From Vigna angularis (lineage: Eukaryota > Streptophyta > Magnoliopsida > Fabales > Fabaceae): a stretch of DNA of 64,000 nucleotides. Both the position numbers and the translations under genes were made by a program. A model generated the notes under the pieces. The model was not told the DNA's origin. It saw only the letters and a program-made list of their open reading frames with translations, and searched no databases. Below, piece by piece: positions 61,058 to 64,000 of the stretch. Within the stretch, counting starts at the first letter, position 1, and each line of letters starts with the position of its first letter. The stretch is from assembly GCF_016808095.1 (NCBI RefSeq), contig NC_068972.1, forward strand, positions 10,286,001 to 10,350,000, given 5' to 3'.

Positions 61058-61129
<72 letters not shown>
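61058..61129. repeat. (AT)n microsatellite
   Basis: About 72 bp of AT dinucleotide. Confidence 0.97.
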
Positions 61130-61131
<2 letters not shown>

Positions 61132-62463
61132 ACTAACTCTAACTACTATTAAAGTCCAACCACTAAGTACAATGTAGCGACCTTTCAAATTAGAAGAAAG
61201 TGTTTATTATATGATTTCTTTAATCACAACAAAACCACGGTATGATTCAAAGTCGTGTTTCTTTTATTTGGAATCAATAGTTAGATATACAATTTGTATT
61301 TTCAATGAATAGGTAGAGTTGATTTGAACATTATGTAGGTAAAAGATGAAGATGGATTAGGATTTGCTTAAAAAAAGTAAGTGAAAAGAAACACGAATTA
61401 ACTGTGAGACACGCGTAAAACTGAGATTAAATAGTACAGCAGTGTCACTTAATCACAGGTGATTAAAAAGTTAAGAAAATAATTAAGAAAATAATATGAA
61501 TGTCATGTTAGAGTGTCCATCAAACCCCACAAATTATGGGCATAGAAAAGGGTGTCTAATTAAGGTAATGGCATTTGGCACCTCTTCTGCGACAGCTTCT
61601 GGAATATTGTGTTTGTCAAGTAGATTGAAAAGATACGTAGAAGCCAAGCGGTGAAAAAAGAATTAAAAAATATATAGAAAAAACTATTTTTTTAAGAGAA
61701 TATAATATAAGTGAAAAATAAAACCATAAAACAAATTAACATAGTCTCAAATCCATTTTGAATTTCTGAATTTTTCTGCTTATACATGATTTATTTATTA
61801 ATTTTTACACAATAAAATTTTTTCCGCTCAGGCGGTTGGCAGGTGGTGGGATAACCGTTTGCAGTCGCTGTCACCAACTGTGGACGGTGATTCTGGGTGG
61901 TATGCGATGATAGAAAATGAAAATGAAAAACATATAAAGAAAAATAAACAATAAATAAATTAATAAATAGAAAATGAAAAATAAAATAAAAATCATGAGT
62001 CACGTACTAAAAACAAAAATTTCCTGAAATAATCCTCCGCGTCTTTCATCTGGTCAAATTCAACGCTTGCAGTCTAGTCAAAGTCAAAGTTTTGCATATT
62101 TATAATTAACTTGTAATCCATATAAATAATAATTCGCCACTACTGAAATAAAATGTGCAGGGTGTGTGTTCTACACTTTCAGATTCGGTGTTCTATTTTC
62201 ACTTCGAGGACAGAACAGTAAGCAGAAAAGAAAAGGTTCCATTCATAATTGAAATGTTTTTTTAATTATGTTTTAAAATTAAAAAATTATTTTGTGTCGT
62301 GCACAATTTTAAAATATATCAAATACTTGTTCATACAGTTATTATTCTAGTTTTCTAAAAATTTAAATGTATTTTAAATTCTTATTAGCAATACTAACAA
62401 AAAAAAAGAATTATATACATGACAATTAAAACATGAAAAACTTATAACCTGAAAATGATTTTT
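61130..62463. other. intergenic DNA, no gene seen
   Basis: No exon supported. A stretch at 62060-62220 looks promoter-like (repeated GTCAAA words, TATAAATAA at about 62121) but no coding sequence follows. A GC-richer patch at 61825-61910 has no recognisable frame. Confidence 0.5.
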
Positions 62464-63541
62464 TAAGACTCATGAAAAATATTTATAATAGTAAATTTTA
62501 ACATTTTATTAGTAATAATAATTTTAATGATAGAAAATATAATTAAATAGAAAATTATGGTAGAAAAATTTAAATTTTTGAAATAAAATTATAGTAATTC
62601 TAGAAGGAGAGGTTCAAATTTTTGATAACTTATTTAGGATTTTTTTTAAGAAAATTGAATAGTAAAAAGTGAATAGTAAAAAAAAATTAAAAAGATAAGA
62701 ATTCCTAGCATGGAAGGAGTTACGATCAGATTTGATCAGGTGGATGATTAAAATATTATTTTTTAAAATAATATTAAAATAATAAATAATATTAAAAAAT
62801 TATTAAATAGTAAAAAAAATTTACTTATAAATAGCCATGGGAGGGAAGGGTATTCTGCACAAAGAGAGGAAGAATCAAGAGAGAAATCTTAAAATTTAGA
62901 GAAGAAAGAGTTAGGAAGAAATTTTAGTTGTAAGAAGAGTAGAGATTCTGAAGAGTTTTCGGAGAACAACTTCTAGTAGAAAAATAATTCTGGAGAAGAG
63001 GTAGGGAAGCTAACCCTTCTAAGCTTTTATAGTATGATTTAGTACTGTTTTATTACTATTCATGTCTTGAAATTCTGTGTGAATATTGTTAATGCTTACT
63101 GTATATCTATCTATATTGAATTTCTGTGTTAATATTATATGCTGCTGTTTTGAATCTGTAAATAAGAAATTTGTTAAAACTAGTTGAGGAACACTTTGGC
63201 TAAGGAAAGACTTGGTACTTAAGTTGTCCATTGTGACGCACCTCTCTTTCCTGAAAGTCTACTCGACAAGTTTTTAACTTAAATCTTGTTGAACAGATTA
63301 TGTACTGTTAAACTATTGTGCAATATATCTCGTTGGAATGAATTCATGTTATTGTGGTAGATACGAAATTATGAATTATAATTGTGATGGTAGGATAGAG
63401 GAATCTTAAAAACCGGAGTTGGTACATCCCTGATCATAGAGCAGCCATGGTCCAATCCAGTAAGTTGTGACTAGTCATATGTACTGGCGTTTATGGTGAG
63501 TTTGATTCGTCAAACATTTGATTCTTCTCCGGTGACCATTT
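62464..63541 (-). mobile_element. truncated LTR of the solo-LTR family, inverted
   Basis: Its low-coordinate end ('taagactcatgaaaaatatt') is the reverse complement of the solo LTR 3' end, and the match continues to the 'ggtgaccat' box at 63540. From about 63010 to 63540 it is nearly identical, in reverse, to 8045-8560. It is interrupted at 63541 by another LTR element and the 5' part is not in the window. Its 70-aa frame (63019-63231) is the counterpart of 8341-8553 with three residue changes. Confidence 0.8.
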
Positions 63542-64000
63542 TGTTGGAACAATCGGTACCGTTATAGAGTTGCGCAGCGGAATAAAATATTTGGAAAGCG
63601 TGTTACGGTCACAAATCAAGTTTCGATGGTCCGTTTTAGAAAAACAATTTTCTTAGAGAAAATTTATCAAACAGTTGATGTGCATAAAACAATAAAAAGA
63701 GTAGGGAGTAGAAAAATTGATACACTGGATTTTTATCCTGGTTCGATTCAAAAGAATCTACGTCCAGTTGTTAATCACTATAAAAAGTGATTAACTTTTT
63801 CACTAAAATCAATTTCACCAATTACAATAAGAGTAAAAAAAAACAGAGAGATAAAACCTTCCTTCGACGAACGAACCGGAAGATGACCACCTTGCCAACT
63901 CGAAGAGAACCGCTCCGACTATCGACACACGAAACGCGAGCTTCTCCTATTCACGAGACTAAGCAAAGCACTTGAACTAGCTTTTTAGAACTTCCTTAGA
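63542..64000 (+). mobile_element. start of an LTR retroelement, cut by window end
   Basis: TGTTGGAACAATCGG starts abruptly inside the older inverted LTR, next to 'accattt'. TGTTGG is a common LTR start. A perfect 10-bp hairpin (GTTAATCACT / AGTGATTAAC, 6-nt loop) lies at 63770-63795, preceded by GATTC-AAAA-GAATC. The right end is outside the window, so neither a TSD nor coding sequence can be checked. Confidence 0.6.

Noticed and set aside
62060..62220. Promoter with W-box-like GTCAAA words and TATA
   Set aside because: No coding exon follows on the plus strand before the inverted LTR, so it cannot be tied to a gene.

Overview
The window is nuclear DNA of a dicot plant, most probably a legume. 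It is strongly AT-rich, has GT-AG introns, long (AT)n tracts, plant-type LTR retrotransposons, Mutator-like elements and a plant cytochrome P450. The legume assignment is an impression from the look of the LTR families and was not searched. Gene density is very low: I support two intact host genes in 64 kb. They are a two-exon CYP76-type cytochrome P450 on the minus strand (13277-14979, 492 aa) and a four-exon DIM1-family, thioredoxin-fold splicing-factor-like gene on the plus strand (43282-46375, 151 aa).

Layout. 1-13 kb is AT-rich intergenic DNA with old LTR fragments: a degenerate LTR holding a cluster of GC-rich palindromes at 3.27-3.66 kb, a truncated LTR at 7.07-8.72 kb ending in a SINE-like remnant, and a gypsy-like LTR remnant with five 45-bp tandem repeats at 10.1 kb. 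A Mutator-like element (12.18-13.19 kb) lies just past the stop codon of the P450. 17.7-23.0 kb is a complete but dead Ty1/copia element with both LTRs, PBS, polypurine tract and a 5-bp target duplication. Its single reading frame has seven in-frame stops, six of them at positions where Trp is expected. 24.5-26.3 kb is a degenerate AT-rich tandem repeat ending in (AT)n.

26.6-33.9 kb holds two solo LTRs of one family, each with a perfect 5-bp target duplication. The second is inserted in an old ~48-bp degenerate satellite. Each LTR carries an array of ~96-bp units, each containing an 8-bp-stem hairpin; in two units of the first array both stem arms have changed in a compensatory way. 34.3-35.35 kb is a tandem duplication, and 36.69-38.08 kb is a Mutator-like element with 270-bp inverted repeats and an exact 9-bp target duplication. 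40-46.4 kb contains an orphan 5'-exon-like segment and the DIM1-like gene.

46.4-64 kb is intergenic DNA with another LTR fragment bearing GC palindromes (52.1 kb), a second Mutator-like element carrying a GRF zinc-finger fragment (55.6-56.9 kb), a LINE fragment (58.3 kb), an internally deleted copia element whose LTRs appear to end TA...TA (59.2-60.3 kb), an inverted copy of the 7-kb LTR (62.5-63.5 kb) and the start of another LTR element that runs off the window.

The two host genes show no functional link. The P450 would act in the ER membrane on a small specialised-metabolism substrate and the DIM1-like protein in the nucleus. The rest is a record of nested transposon insertion, LTR-LTR recombination and decay. 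All family assignments come from reading motifs by eye; no search was run.
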